Notes: generated by a model not told the origin, from the letters alone. A stretch of DNA of 64,000 nt from Camillea tinctor (GCA_022578605.1 MU394065.1:558001-622000), one strand, 5' to 3'. Positions 13,250 to 26,071 are shown, numbered from the stretch's first letter. Translations and numbers: made by a program.

Positions 13250-16200
13250 CGCGTTATTCGGTCCGGCGTAGAGCCTGGGGTAAGACTATGCGCGTCTTCG
13301 GCCGAAACCCCTAGAGCTATTAGGGGGTGGCTCGAGAGAAGGCTGGCTGCGACAGCGAGGTATAGGTTGTGTCACGGCCGGGGGGTATGGCAATGGCTTT
13401 CGAGGGGAGGGGAAAGGCTCCTCCCGGGGGAAGCTTATTTTTGGTCAGTATCACATGTTACATGTCCTCCCACATTCTCATTTTCCGCTCGCGGCTACGT
13501 CTTATTTCCCCAGGAGCCATGATCGACAAGCAAGACATTGTGTCTGTAGGTACAGATGCTACCTGAAGCCTCTTAATTCCCCGAGGAGCGCTACCTTACC
13601 CTATGCTTGCCAATGCAGGGTCTCTAAGTCACGGACGTGTGCCGGGAATTACGTTTCCTTGTTGCCAACGAAGTGATGATTTGTATATGGCTGGTAGGTA
13701 TCAGTACAGGATTAATTACATCAGCAAGATCGATATGGGATGTGACGGCCATTTAGGTTGCACGCCCGTATTTACTATCTCCAAAGACTAGGGTCTTTGT
13801 AGAATGAGTGACTTCATTCTTCTACGGACTAGACCGAGCCTAGGTTGAAGAGAATGGGTCAGTTCCGTCTCATCGCTAAATATTTCCGATTACAGATTTC
13901 GAAGGCGAGGCTTCTGCTCTAGTCTTGGTCCCCGAGAAATAGCGTCAATGAGAGAGCATGTTGATGGTCCCTGTGATGGTGAACTGAGACTGCCAGATAG
14001 CTCCTTATCCCCAAGTTTACGTTACTAGGTTGACGTTACTTGACTTTGTGTGTCGATATAGAAAAGCAAAGCTGCTTTAAGCAATGACAACAACCATGCT
14101 ATACTATTTTCTAACAGCTCATCCTAGATATTCAGCTGTCCCTTCTACGGACGCAAAGCGATTCTTTTTTTGTGATCCCCTATGTCACCTTAAACGCAAC
14201 CCCCCTTCCCCCTCCCTAAGATTTCTATTACCCCAGAGGCAGTTTTGGTTGCTTGACAACCTTCAATGGCGGGGATACATAGTAGTAACTATCCTGCCCG
14301 TCAGTAGGTGCAGTTGATTCACCCTTGCAAGCCCCTATACTCTCCAATAGCTGAAGGTAACCATCCCATATGCCTCCCCCACGAATGTGTACGGGGTCTG
14401 GAATTAGAGGATTGGCGCTGCCAAATGCATGCACGTACATATGATTAACACCTAGATTTAGAAACTCGATACTACTATGCATTAGCAGATGTTCACCTCC
14501 CCCCTGCCTGGTCCCTGGCTTGCATCTTGTCTAGTCCTGCGCCCGCCCATCTGAACTATCTTACCTACATAATCTACCTACCTACCTACCTCGCTTAGTA
14601 GAAGAGCCGTTGCGCCCCACTAGTTTAATCGTTATCACGACGCAGTCACTCATCAAAGACGACCTCTATCTGACGATATTGTGACATGAGTGGGCCGACA
14701 TCTGCATAGACTATCTCTTCTACGTAACTACCTTACGTAGCTGCCTATAGACTGCAATCATCACGAGAGAGGGGGATGCTCCCCTTCCACCCCTCCCCCC
14801 CCCCCCCCTTCTCCCCTTAACTATCGAGTTACTTGCTTATGAGCTAAGCTATATGAAGATGGCGAAGACATGCATCAGCTCCATACTACTCAAGATCTAT
14901 GTTTCATGTCAGGGGCGAAGTACCTAACAGGCCATCCCGATAGAGATGGTCCCTTTCCCCTCCTTCTAGAAGATTACTTGCAGACGCTTTCCTCGTCATT
15001 TAACCCTAGCTCCTACTAGATGGATCATCGGGAATTCTGTATACCGGCCGATGATCATCTGCCGTCATTCCCGAACTTCGCAGGTGCTGCTTCTTTTTGT
15101 CCCTCTGCGATGCGACGGAGACTACCGCTGGGCCCTCCTTTTCCCTGCCCTAGGTAGAGAGAGATAGAAGAGCCTCTCCCCACTCCGTCTACTTTTCACC
15201 CTAATTCGGTATGATCTCTAGGCAGCGGGGGTACCGTTGATGTTGATCTATCGACGTCGTCCTTCCTGATTTCTTGAAGCTTTCACATGAAAATTCCTAA
15301 AATTGAAGGAGATGGTCAAGTAGCTAGCCCACGTAACCTGGGCGAAAAGGGGGCCTTGGCAGTGGGCTCAAACATGGGGCAAGAGAGGAGGGCAGAAAGG
15401 GACAGGATACTCTCGTGTAAGGCTAAGACAGTGAAGTACCTCGAAAGTCACGGATAGGCCCTAAGGCTAAAGCCCCCCCTCCCCCCATCTAGAGAGCAAA
15501 TTCCACATGAGCTTTTTTAGGTAATGGTTATATCATCGCTGTCCGATGAGAAGAGACTCAGCGGGGGGGAGTGGCGTGGCGTCTTTCACGCTGAGTATCT
15601 GACCGAGGAAGAGGCGAGATAATACAAAAAAAGAGGTATTTTGATAATCGTCACAGAGCACTCAAGTTCGAGCTAGACAAGGGGCGAAAAGTCTCTGAGC
15701 GCCCCCGTCGATGTGAGATTCTGGAGTCGGTGTTTGCTACTAATCATGCCCCATAGACATGTGGTCATTCTCCAATGGCCCAAGGGGGGACACGACCGAG
15801 TCGATTAGAGACAAGGCTAGCAATCACGAGGAGGAAAGGAGGCCGCGGCATGAGAGCCCACTAAGCATGAGTTGTTGTTGTTTTGCTGTGAGGGCCGCGG
15901 CTAGGCCATGCCACGTCCGGCCGGGGATTTCGTGCTTTGAAAACTTATGATGTTGACGAGAATGTAGCTTGTACTGCAAGGACGGAGTGGAAATCATGTT
16001 ATGAGATTGTGAGTACATAAATATAGTGTAAATTGTAGTTTGTCGTCATGATCAGTAGCAAGAGGAACCCTAAGTTTGTATCGTGCGGGTGTCTTAGATG
16101 GACAGATGTCTCTAGATAATATATTTATTCTTGCCAACGCATTCAGCTGCTGCTTCGGAAGTTGCCTAATGTCTTAATGATATTCATGTAAGGGATGAAA

Positions 16201-18221
16201 AAGTACAAGAGTCTATAAGAGTCCCGATCCTTGAGAGGTTTAAGCAAACTTCATGACAAAAGTCAGCATGGTACTTAGAAAAACTTGTACACTTTACCCG
16301 GCGGTTGCTGGTCAGAGGTTTGACCCCCTCGATATGTTTCCCATGTAATTCTTCCAAGCGTCTCCTGAAGTAAGGAAAGTCAAACTTACGATACTCAAGA
16401 AAGACTTTACAGTAGATCTACTAAAGTATTTCAGTTTGCTCATCAAGCTAGAACTATAACTATACACAAGTTTAATTCTATTCTTGCGAGGAGCTGAAAA
16501 ACTGAACTGTTAGTCCAGAAAACTGAACAAATGTGTTTGTATGTCAACAGCCCACGCTGCTCTGCGTGGTTACCTGGGTAGCTTAGTTCCTCGCGCAACA
16601 ATAAGAAAGTTTCCCTCCATCTAAGGGCTCGCATCATGACAATTCTATTGTAGAATTACTACTACTAATGAATCTCTCGATATACACGGTAGATTGTAGG
16701 TCACTATTTAGCATAGAGCTCATTTGTTTACTCCATAGTTATCCCTTTCCATTATCTCAAATTTGACCCTAGAATGAGAATAAATGGTTCAAATTACAGC
16801 ATGAAGTCCTTAGATAAATACCATATCCTTCAAAACATTGTAGAGCTTTATTGCTTCTGAATATTCAGTTGACGAACAACCCGGATAACGTAGGGTAGAT
16901 CATCTACAAAGCTGTTTGTAAATACCTAATATATACAAAAATTGAGGTATGATCATTTCCCTCGTAAAACTACAGGTACCATAAAAGCTAAACGTCTTTC
17001 AATAGCAGAATCGACGGAATCATCAACACCAAAAGGGCCAAAATCAGTTTGATAACCTAAGCTACAGAAGAAAAAAAGGTATTTTAGTATTATGTATACA
17101 TTAGAAAGCAACTAGTTGACCTTGAAAATCTCAATGAATGGGAGATCCCCAGTACTATTAGTCGGTTTTATGTGAGGCTTTATAAGACAGCGGGATACAT
17201 ATTTTGGAGAATTAGAATTGAATTACTGTATTCATTATCAGCAACATGTACTGCCCAATTCTCAAGACGATAATTATAATGGATTCTCTTTCCCTCATTC
17301 CCCTTTTCTATAGCTTATCAAAATGGAGTCCTAACTACCGTGTGCTTTCGCTCTTCTCACGTCTTGCTACTGCGAGCGAAACAATTGCTTGACTACCTAT
17401 TCAAACTACCTTATCTCTACGAGGCTTTTTTGTCCTCGAATAAATAGATAGATCAGTCTATCATCCGGTGAAGATCAAGGTAATTATACAAGAGTTATTA
17501 TTTCCCAACAAATACTATATGAGTTATACATATATGTGAGAGCCCCTGAGTATATAGATGCCCTCTCTAAGAGCCTCCCCGAATGAACTTTGCAGTGTCA
17601 AAATTTACTCATAGTCAAAAAACGGGGCGGGATATTTTGGTTTCCCTTTACCCCAATTCTCGAGCCCCTGATGTTAATGTACAGGACTCAATTAAGAAGC
17701 TTACCGTCATTCTAGCTTTATTTTACTTCTTTTTCTGTAAGATAGGTAGGTGTATTTTTTTATGTCTATCATGGAATCTGGTGTCCTTTAAATCTAAATA
17801 CTCTTTCTCTTGGTTCCTGCTCTGGAATATCGTGGCTCTAGGGCTCGTTGAGAATTAGATGTACCTTCTCAATCATCCTAAGAGTGAAAAAACGCTTTCT
17901 ATTATGAGTAGGATGGTATTACCAACAGCCTTAGAGGAAAGTCGTTTCACCCTCCTCTCCCACGATATCTCCATTGCTGTCTTGCATGCCGTGACAGCAT
18001 GAATCTATATATACTTGTCCGATTCTTTCTAGCGATCTATGCACAAGCCAAGCCCTTTTTAACATGTTCGTCGAATTCTAAAGCGCTACACCCCCCACTG
18101 CAAAGCTAAGAGTATAGGTAAGTAGCTGACTGATACTGGTGATGAATAGCACAATACAGACGCTCATATACACAAACACGCGCGCACACTCTCTTTCTCT
18201 CCTACTCTCCTGTTCTCCACG
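13250..18221. other. Gene-poor region, no supported gene
   Basis: No domain-bearing reading frame is seen. A homopolymeric C run lies at about 14796-14811. The part from 16000 to 18000 is richer in A+T and could contain decayed repeat sequence, but no terminal repeats or transposase motifs could be found. A short hydrophobic open frame at 17583-17858 has no recognisable features. Confidence 0.5.
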
Positions 18222-19724
18222 CTATATACCGAACTGCCGCGGATCCAGATCCGCGACGTCGGCGCTCGTCGCCCTACCGTCGAGTATAAGCTCGCTCATG
18301 AGTTTGCCCGTGCCAGGGCCATTCTGTATGCCCCAGCACGTGTGGCCGGCCGCGACCCACAGGCCCGAGACCGCGGTAGCACCCACGATGGGCACGCTGT
18401 CCTGGCCGGGGCGCATGTGGCGCGGCATATAGCAGGCCTGCTTGGCGGCGACGGGGGCGGCGGCCAGGACGGGGCTCACGGTGCCGATGTAGGCGACCAG
18501 ATCATCGCACTGAGACTCGTCGCAGGCGACCAGGTCGGCCGTCTCGGGCAGCGGCACGCTGAAGTCGGGCTCCCCGCACGCGTACACTTCACGGCCGGGG
18601 CGCGCGTACACCTCCGGATCTACGTTGCCCTTGTGCTTCCGCCGCTGGCCCCGTGCTGCACGGTGCGCAGGCACCCAGTCGTTGGGCAGCGAGATGTTGG
18701 TGAATACGGCGTAGGGGCTGACGTCGGCTTCAAAGACGACGCTGTGCGCGCGGAGCCCCTCGATCTTGGAGCTGGGTAGGAGACCGCCTGTCCACGGCCC
18801 CGCGGCTACGACAACGTCTGTGACGCCCTGGATGGTGCGCATCTTATTTCTGGTGCGATCTAGGTATTCGATGCTCCTGACGGCTGTTCCGGCCGCATTC
18901 AACCCTATCTTGGTTACCTTGGCATTGACACGTATTTCAGCGCCACTCGCCTTAGCTAGGTCGACCATCGACGTGGTGAATTGGTATGGGTGAACCTGCG
19001 CTGTCTCAGTGTATCCTGGCAGGCCCATATCGTCATATTCGCGCACTAGACCGGCATTGATCCAGTCCAGATCTGCTGGGAGAACCGATTCCCGTAGTAG
19101 GGATTTTGCGGCTTGGTCTTGCTTGGGTAGCTTTTGCCATATCTGACCTTCGCTTTGCTCTTGCTCTTGGTCCTGCGGAAAAGGAGAAGTGGGAGTAGCA
19201 CTTGTACTGCTACGGCTTCCTCTCTTTTCTCGTCTCGACTTGCTAGGGGTAGCATTGGAAGCCTGCGAAGGTTTCTTGAGATCCTTGGCCTTCACGGTTG
19301 CAGCAAGTTGCCCACATCCTACTCGGCGATATCCCCATCTATCAGCACCATTGTGTTCGGCTGCTAGCTCAGTATGTAGGCGGTAGGATAGCGGCACGAT
19401 GCATGTCGGATATGCCCATAGACCAATTAGTCCGCCTGCCTTCCCTGACGCGGCTGCTGCTATCGAGGTGGCCTCGAGGAGGGTGATATGGTGGATAGAG
19501 GGGTCGAAGGATGGATGCCGGGTGAGGAAGTATGCCGTGGTTGCGCCTATCACGCCGCCCCCTGGTGCTTATTGTCAGCGACTGATCAGATCGGCCGGTC
19601 AGATTGACCAATTGGTCGAGCTAGGACGAGATGGGGAGGGGGGTGAGCATGGGAATGGAAATGGGGACGCGTACATACCTATGATCACGATATGTCGCGG
19701 TCGGGGCATAGGGCAGGTATCCAT
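18222..19724 (-). CDS. FAD-dependent oxidoreductase (DAO family, Tda3-like)
   Basis: Predicted flavoprotein of 461 residues from two exons: exon 1 19679-19724 and exon 2 18222-19561, with a 117 bp intron (donor GTATGT, acceptor CACCAG). Splicing restores the FAD-binding Rossmann motif IIGGGVIG (residues 14-21), which the second exon alone would cut in half; this fixes the start at 19724. The DAO fold (PF01266) is also shown by the ribose-binding acidic end of strand 2 (ITLLEA), SGKAGGLIG, VVVAAGPWTGGLL and the C-terminal GLWVAAGHTCWGIQNGPGTG. The layout and an inserted low-complexity Ser/Lys/Gln segment fit the fungal group containing yeast Tda3, a putative oxidoreductase linked to endosome-to-Golgi traffic. 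The substrate is unknown. The reading frame is intact. Confidence 0.9.
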
Positions 19725-20691
19725 AATCTGGTTGACATGACCGACCAAGTGTGGTTCGGCTCGGAGAAGAATAAAGAAAAAGGAAAATGAAAATGAAAAT
19801 GGTAATGAAAAAGAATTGCTGGACTAAAGCACCGAATTTCCGGGTTTGTTGACAACAAGTTCACACTGGTGGTTGTAGTGTAAGGAGGTAGAAGGTGGAA
19901 GCTTGAGAGAGAGCTCGAGACCAAAATAGTAAGTTACGCTAAGATCTTTGGTCCCTTGCTCTAAACTAGTGTAAGTCCTGCAGGGGTAGTACTCTAACAG
20001 CTTGTGATGTAATAAGTAAGAATTAAAGGGTGGCTTAAGCTTTCTACCGCTATCTCTTCGGTTAGAATTATTTCGGTGTTAAGAAGAAGGTTAAGAAGGT
20101 ACATACTGATAGGTGGCAGACCGTTTACCTAACTTGGCGTTTACTGGACCAGGCGGGGTGGTACGGTAACGGTTCGTTTCTTCATTATCCAATTGCGGCA
20201 ACATGTATGTATAGAAGCGTCATAGTTAGTGGGACCGGGTGGTGCGGCCGCATTTCTACACGATCTAGTTGTAATACTAGCTGACTAGTAGAAAGCATCA
20301 TAAAGTTTATTCTTACTTACTTATTACAGTGGGCTGGATTTGATGTCGACCAATGTTGAAAAAATGATTTTTTTGGTTTTACTGACCGTCGGTATAAGCT
20401 CCTACATAAAAAACTATCCAAACAACCCAATTTGACATTATTTCAAAAAAGAGAATTTTATAATAAATTCTTACTTCTAAATTAATTATATTTTATTACT
20501 ATTATTATTTTCTTTTCAAATTTTATTATTCTTATTTGGGTTGTGTTGAGACTGTAGTTAAGATGCAAGGTTTTGTTGATGGTCTTGGAGGAAAAAAACC
20601 CATTTTCAAAATTGGTCAACATTAATTCTAGGTTACTGTAAACTATCACCAATCTCCAAGTCTTCAACTTTCTTTAATAAAAATGTCCGGT
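19725..20691. other. Intergenic: promoter of the FAD oxidoreductase and 3' flank of the aldo/keto reductase
   Basis: No gene is seen. A GAAAAT hexamer-like run sits at about 19774-19815 just upstream of the FAD oxidoreductase. The 20340-20690 part is A+T-rich, as expected for a transcript 3' end of the minus-strand gene that stops at 20692. Confidence 0.6.
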
Positions 20692-21756
20692 CTAAGTCCA
20701 CAAGATGTAGTCCATACCGGGAATCTGTCGGCCTCCCGAGACTGGGATAGTCTTGACGATGGTATCGAGTTTTCTTTTCTCCTCTGTGGTCAGCTCCACG
20801 GCAGTACAGTTCTCGTTGACACGAGAAGCAGCCGTTGCTCCAGGGATAGGAATAAGCGTGCCGCAATTTCCTTGGTTTGAATATGCGCGGATCCACGCCA
20901 AAGCAAGCTGTGCAGGCGTCACACCTTTCTCTTTAGCAATGGCGGTGACTTGGTCGAGCAGCTCAATATTCTTGTGGAAGTGCTGCATGGTGGAAAACAG
21001 TTAGCTCTAGATAACATGAATTGGCATATAGAAGCTGTAATTACTAACCTCTGGCTGGAAACGGTCAAGATTGTGACGTACATCGCCCTTAGGGATGTCC
21101 TCTAGCTTCCTGACCTGGCCTGCCAGGAATCCATAACCAAGCGGCGAATAAGTCAAGATGGGGATCGCCAGCTCTTTACACGTTCCAGCAACGCCGTTGG
21201 TGAGAATCTCGGTACTCCACAGCGAAAACTCGACCTCAACAACACTAATTGGACAGAGGGAATTTGCTTTGCGAATGGTCTCGGCGCGGACCTCAGAAAG
21301 GCCAACCGCTCCAATAGCTCCTTCTTCCATAAGCTCCTTGAAAGCACCCATTGTTTCCTCCATAGGAACATTGGGGTCCATCCTAGCTGGACCGAAAATG
21401 TCGATTTTTTTAGCTCCTGCCAGAATTTCATTACACTCGGCAGCGCTCGCACGTACACCCTCCCGCGTGTTAGTGGCGCCCAAGGTGGCGGCATCACAGC
21501 ACGCACGGATAAATAGCGTGACTTTGCCAGCATCCTCGGGATACTTGGTAAAGTACCGGCGCAGAAGATGAAGCCCTGCTGTTGGTGGCTCAGGTAGCAT
21601 GCCGTAAATGGATGAAGAAGACCAGATGGTCGCACCGTTTGCGATGGCGGCTCTCATGGCTTGGAATGCTTGCTCGTCAGGGGTAACCGTGGGTCTCCAA
21701 GTGAAGCCTAGGAGCCCGTAGCCGGTTGGGGGCAGTGGGTTTGGTAAAGAAGGCAT
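20692..21756 (-). CDS. Aldo/keto reductase, pyridoxal-reductase-like (AKR8 type), altered active site
   Basis: Two exons, 21049-21756 and 20692-20982, joined across a 66 bp intron (donor GTTAGT, acceptor CATGCAG), give 332 residues. The junction recreates a family-typical segment, RFQPEHFHKN. The N-terminus TGYGLLGFTWRPTVTPDEQA, followed by YFTKYPEDAGKVTLF and the conserved VGLSEV, matches the fungal pyridoxal reductase/Plr1-like branch of the (beta/alpha)8 aldo/keto reductases. GVTPAQLALAW and IPIPGATAASRV form the NADP-binding end. The catalytic Tyr is present (SIYG). The position that normally carries the catalytic Lys after KV reads RACC, so Lys appears replaced by Arg, and the residues before the Tyr are SSSS instead of the usual acidic/Gly context. 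It could be a reductase of changed specificity or a catalytically weak paralogue. The gene is otherwise intact. Confidence 0.9.
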
Positions 21757-22785
21757 GATGAATTGTGCAAGTGGTGATGCTTTACCGGCAGGAGGTGATT
21801 GATTCGGGTGAGAACAACGGGCATTCGGTAGTAAGAGCAGATGGAGAGTCGAAACATCATGATGCTATTTAACTTTGTCCTTCCCCCATTGTCTTGTTGG
21901 TACGTACGCCCAGCATTGTCGAACACGATCGGCTTTACAGACTCGGTCATTTTGTTACACTCCTGAACCCCATCCCCTTAACGGAAAACGAAGGCGGAGA
22001 TAAATTAAACCCGGATTACCTAGTAGGTATGTCTATACTACCATAGCTGCAGCTGTAGAAATAGTATAGAAGATGGTAGATGGAGATGTATTAGTCATGG
22101 AAAATCTACTAGATAAGATATGAAATTCTGATATCCTTTTATCGAATAGCTATTGGTTTAGTGGGTTGGTGGTCGCTACCCCCTACGTCACAATAGGCAT
22201 AATGTTGCTATAAATTAAAAAAACATCCCTTAAGCCCAAATAGGAGACTTACCGAGGTTGACCACAAGGAAAAGGCAAAAAGAAACAGAAAAAGAAAAAG
22301 TTGGACTTATCTAAACCTGATACATTCAACGTGTGGGCTGTTTAATTCTTTATTCGCCCTTTGACTATTCGTATTCGTACTAGAGACAGGAACTGTTTCG
22401 TACGATTTATAATATTCAATGCGGATCGAGTTCAGGAGAATTCCGCGCCTTTCTGCGTCTGATCACATTAATAATAGTACGTTGATTCCATCTGACTATC
22501 TCCTCTGACTACTTCTTGCTCTCTACTTCACTTCTTCCAAGAACAACTACATAACTTATACACATACACATACATTGGGGTGCTTGTTCGCCGACACTGA
22601 CAACACCGATAAAAGACAAATCACACATTGTTCGGTTTGCGCGCGCTAGATACCCGACAATACCCCCTAGAACCGCCTTTGCGACTTCGATAATCACTGC
22701 TTTTCTTCCACTATTCGTCACCACTACCCCGCGCTTTCAGACAAGAACCATTTTCTCCTCTGCCAACACCCAAGCCACAGACAAG
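21757..22785. other. Divergent promoter region between the aldo/keto reductase and glutathione peroxidase
   Basis: About 1 kb shared by two divergently transcribed genes. A TTAGTCA word at 22091-22097 matches one form of the Yap1/AP-1 response element; one match of seven bases is weak evidence. The last 250 bp before the peroxidase ATG are pyrimidine-rich on the plus strand, as is usual for fungal leaders. Confidence 0.45.
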
Positions 22786-23419
22786 ATGGCTTCCGCAACG
22801 ACTTTCTACGACTTCAAGCCCAAGGACAGTACGTAGCATACCTGCTTCTCATTAATAATCCTTATAGAGTCAACAAAAGACACGGGAGGAGGAAGAAGAA
22901 TCGCCACAATGACAAGAACAGAGCTAACCATATTTTCTTCCCCGCACTACAGAGAAGGGCAATGAGAAGCCCATGACCGACTACAAGGGCAAGGTCGTCC
23001 TAGTCGTGAACACGGCATCCAAGTGCGGCTTCACCCCGCAGTACGCCGGGCTCGAGAAGCTGTACAAGGACGTGACGGCGAAGCACCCCGAGGACTTTGT
23101 GATCCTGGGTTTCCCCTGCAACCAGTTCGGTGGCCAGGAGCCCGGCTCCGACGACGACATCCAGAGCTTCTGCCAGCTCAACTACGGCGTCACTTTTCCC
23201 ATCATGGGCAAGACCGATGTCAACGGCGACCACGCCGACCCCCTGTTCGAGTGGATGAAGGCCGAGAAGCCCGGCCTCATGGGCATGAAGCGCGTCAAGT
23301 GGAACTTCGAGAAGTTCCTCATCGGCCGCGACGGCAAGGTCAAGGGCCGCTGGGCCAGCACCACCAAGCCCGAGAGCATCGAGAAGAACATCCTCGAGGA
23401 GATCGAAAGGAAGGAGTAA
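22786..23419 (+). CDS. hyr1: Glutathione peroxidase / thiol peroxidase (Gpx3/Hyr1 type)
   Basis: Reduces hydrogen and lipid hydroperoxides, in fungi usually with thioredoxin; the yeast homologue also relays oxidation to Yap1. Exon 1 22786-22828 (MASATTFYDFKPKD) and exon 2 22953-23419 flank a 124 bp intron (donor GTACGT, acceptor CTACAG), giving 169 residues, normal for the family. Peroxidatic Cys39 lies in NTASKCGFTPQY. Gln76 (FGGQEP) and Trp131-Asn132 (KWNFEKFL) complete the catalytic tetrad, and Cys88 (SFCQLNYGVTFP) is the resolving cysteine. Cys70 in GFPCNQF is the third conserved one. It is a cysteine, not selenocysteine, enzyme. Codon use in exon 2 is strongly GC3-biased, as in highly expressed genes. 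No signal peptide is seen, so it is probably cytosolic. Confidence 0.97.
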
Positions 23420-25084
23420 GTTTTTCTCTTGGGAAATCTTCTTCCATCTTTTTTTTTTCGGGTGATGATGGGGTGGCATTCTTTTTTGCTTGCTTACTGC
23501 CTGCATTTAAACCCCCCACACCCCACAACCACCTACTACCTACCTATATGGATCTCCTATTATATACCACAAACTTCCTCTTCCACCCTCTCTCTTCATC
23601 TACGGACCCGGGGATGAAAGGGGAAGAAGGAGGAGGGACGGGAACGGAACGGCCCGAACCGAGAGGGACATATCCGGTATGCTCATGCATTGACACTATT
23701 GCCCCATAGGGCGGCCAAGATTTAAGGTATTACGCTTGGAAGGGAACGCTAAATAAATGAATAAAAACACATGGAAAGGAAACGAAAAATAAGGGACATG
23801 ATAATGCCGGGTTGATGAGTTTATGGGTTTCCAGGAAGGAGGCTAGCTCAAGTTTTCGTCGTTACTCCTCTCTCTAACTAGCAAATATTCAATATATCAG
23901 AATGATTAATCTGAATTGATGTTGTAGACCCCCCTGAGTTGTTATCTCTCTCTCTCTCTCTCTTTTCCACCGTTTCAACGCACCTAGTTCTACGTATGAC
24001 ATGTTGGTTTATATCGTTCGCGTCTCCCTAAAATAAGGTATATCTAGGTATATAGGTTATTATTTTACGCGTATGTACTTTTATGTCATTCTATAATGAG
24101 CTATGGCTCTGAACGCACGACGTGACCCCCAAAAGCAAAGGCGCCGTAGAGTAGGACGAGCGGATCAGTGCATATTCCTGGGAAGCAAGAAGGAAAAAAC
24201 CGAAAACTAACATCTCATAAAAGGTCTCGAGTCCCCCACTCCGAGAATATTATGGATGGGCGCCTGACGTAGCAAGTTCATTCACAATCATACGGGTATA
24301 AAAAAAAGGCAAAAGTCAAGGAGTGCTCCGCTACATGACATGGTATATTTGCAAGAGAATATGATATCTGACCAAGCGGGAGGTTTATATATACGTTTAT
24401 CTGTGTATTATGATAGTGACTAACAATATGAGAGGGATGATGACGTCGGTATGGATATGGAAAGAAGACTGCTAACCCCCCACGCTTGTATGAATTTCGT
24501 TAAAAAAAAAGTGTACTGCGCTCCCCAATTCCTCAATATTCGGGGCTGAGTCTGGAAGAAAATGAATGGCAGATAGAACCCCCAAGATTCAATATCTAAT
24601 ATGCAACCTTGTGACAGCTGAGGCAAAGAGTGGGGGGCATTTCCCCCTTTTCTGGGACATGGGAAGGCCGGCACGCTTAGAGCCGGATTGTCTGAAAAGC
24701 TTGCTCATGATATTGGTTTCATTCCTCTCTTCCCTGCAATGCTTTTTATTCTGGAAAACGTATATATAGCTCAACCATCGCAGGAGATGGTGTGATCGTA
24801 TTGCCACCCCCAAGGACAAGGGAACGGACCGAAGAGCTTGGGTGCGCTACCCCCATGTTCCTCAGGAAGCCTGCCCTATATCCATGCAAAGACCCAAGAG
24901 CCTCATTACCCTTACCATCCGGTCCCTTCAACCCCGCATCGAATCAGGAATGTGCAAAATGGCAGAGCATAGGCGGGGGGCCAGTGGGGTGGCGGTTAAT
25001 CTAGGGACGGCATATGCACTAGCCAGGTATAATGGGATATGGTGGTTGGACGCAACCCATTTTCTGGTAAAGTACCGGATTTGC
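23420..25084. other. Intergenic, convergent 3' flanks
   Basis: The peroxidase (plus) and the aldolase (minus) end toward each other here. A CT repeat lies at about 23945-23962. No coding sequence is supported. Confidence 0.6.
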
Positions 25085-26071
25085 TTATAGGGATTTCTCG
25101 ATATCCATGGCTTCTCGGATGCCGTCGGCGATGGCCGTTATTCTGGCCTTCTCTAGGCGCTTGAGCGGCCGGCGGGGGTGGCCGCCATAGCCGTAGTAGC
25201 TTTGGATGGCCTGCTTGGTGCCGGCAATGGCGGCCTTGGTCAGTAGCCAGTCGGCCCGTGACAGCTTCTTCTGCAGGGCAATGGCCTCTTCCGTCTTGCC
25301 TTCAACGTACAGGTTCCAAACCTTGACGCAAACCTTGGGCATAACGTTTGCACCACCGGCGATGATGCCACTTCCCCCCGAAACTAGGGTCTGGACTGTG
25401 AAGTCGCATATTCCACCAAAAGCCATGTAGCCGCTGCCTTCCGAGAAAGGGGTCTTTGCATTGGTAGCAAGGGCAACACGGGTAAGCTTGCCGGTGCTGC
25501 CGCAGGTGAACTTGGTCCCTACGATGTTCGGATGCTCGGCAAGTTTGATGATGAGGTCTGAGTCCATGTCGATGCCGGCCACGGCACCTGGGTAGTTATA
25601 TAGAACGATTGGCAATGGGCTCTCGTCTGCTACTGCGGTGTAGTACCCCGTTATGGCCTCTTCGTCCATATGGGTGCGGAAATAACTTGGCGGTAGCAGG
25701 AGCACGTAATCACCGCCAGCAGCCTGCGACTGCTTACAAAGCTCAATGGTTCCCTTGACGCTGCCTTCGGTGGCGCCCACGATGATGGGCATCGCACTGA
25801 AACCAGCGGCATCTAAGGCTTCCCTGGTAGCACGAGTTACTGCTACCTTCTCCTCCCGTGTGCAATGAATAGCTTCTCCATTGGATCCCATGGTGACTAG
25901 TCCGGCTAAGCCATCTTTTGCGAGACGCTCTGCATGCTTCTTTATGGTTGGGATATCGATTTCTTCAGTCTCCGGGTCGAAGAAGGTCATGGTAGGGGCG
26001 TAGATGCCACACGGGAGCGGCCGTCTCGAGCTCGTGTGGCCATTGGCCGCAGCACCATTCGAGACAGTCAT
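25085..26071 (-). CDS. DapA/DHDPS-family aldolase (class I, Schiff base)
   Basis: Single-exon gene of 328 residues with a full DHDPS barrel (PF00701). GSNGEAIH (62-69) takes the place of the GTTGE substrate loop. Tyr158 in VLYNYPG is the catalytic tyrosine and Lys187 in VGTKFTCG is the Schiff-base lysine. The GGSGIIAGGANVMP motif and the Arg-rich C-terminus (GYGGHPRRPLKRLEKAR) are typical. Ascomycetes make lysine by the aminoadipate route, so it is unlikely to be dihydrodipicolinate synthase. Family alternatives are 4-hydroxy-2-oxoglutarate aldolase and 2-keto-3-deoxy-sugar-acid aldolase (the L-galactonate branch enzyme GaaC/Lga1). The first about 20 residues are Ala/Ser/Asn-rich and not conserved; they show no clear mitochondrial presequence. 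It is divergent from the Gfo/Idh gene 2.6 kb away. Confidence 0.93.
   Translation of the reverse strand: MTVSNGAAANGHTSSRRPLPCGIYAPTMTFFDPETEEIDIPTIKKHAERLAKDGLAGLVTMGSNGEAIHCTREEKVAVTRATREALDAAGFSAMPIIVGATEGSVKGTIELCKQSQAAGGDYVLLLPPSYFRTHMDEEAITGYYTAVADESPLPIVLYNYPGAVAGIDMDSDLIIKLAEHPNIVGTKFTCGSTGKLTRVALATNAKTPFSEGSGYMAFGGICDFTVQTLVSGGSGIIAGGANVMPKVCVKVWNLYVEGKTEEAIALQKKLSRADWLLTKAAIAGTKQAIQSYYGYGGHPRRPLKRLEKARITAIADGIREAMDIEKSL

Noticed and set aside
17583..17858. Hydrophobic 91-codon frame
   Set aside because: No ortholog-like features, splice signals or signal-peptide pattern convincing enough; A+T-rich context favours chance.
18342..18779. Plus-strand open frame opposite the FAD oxidoreductase
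   Set aside because: Shadow of a GC-rich coding region; the minus-strand product has clear domain motifs.
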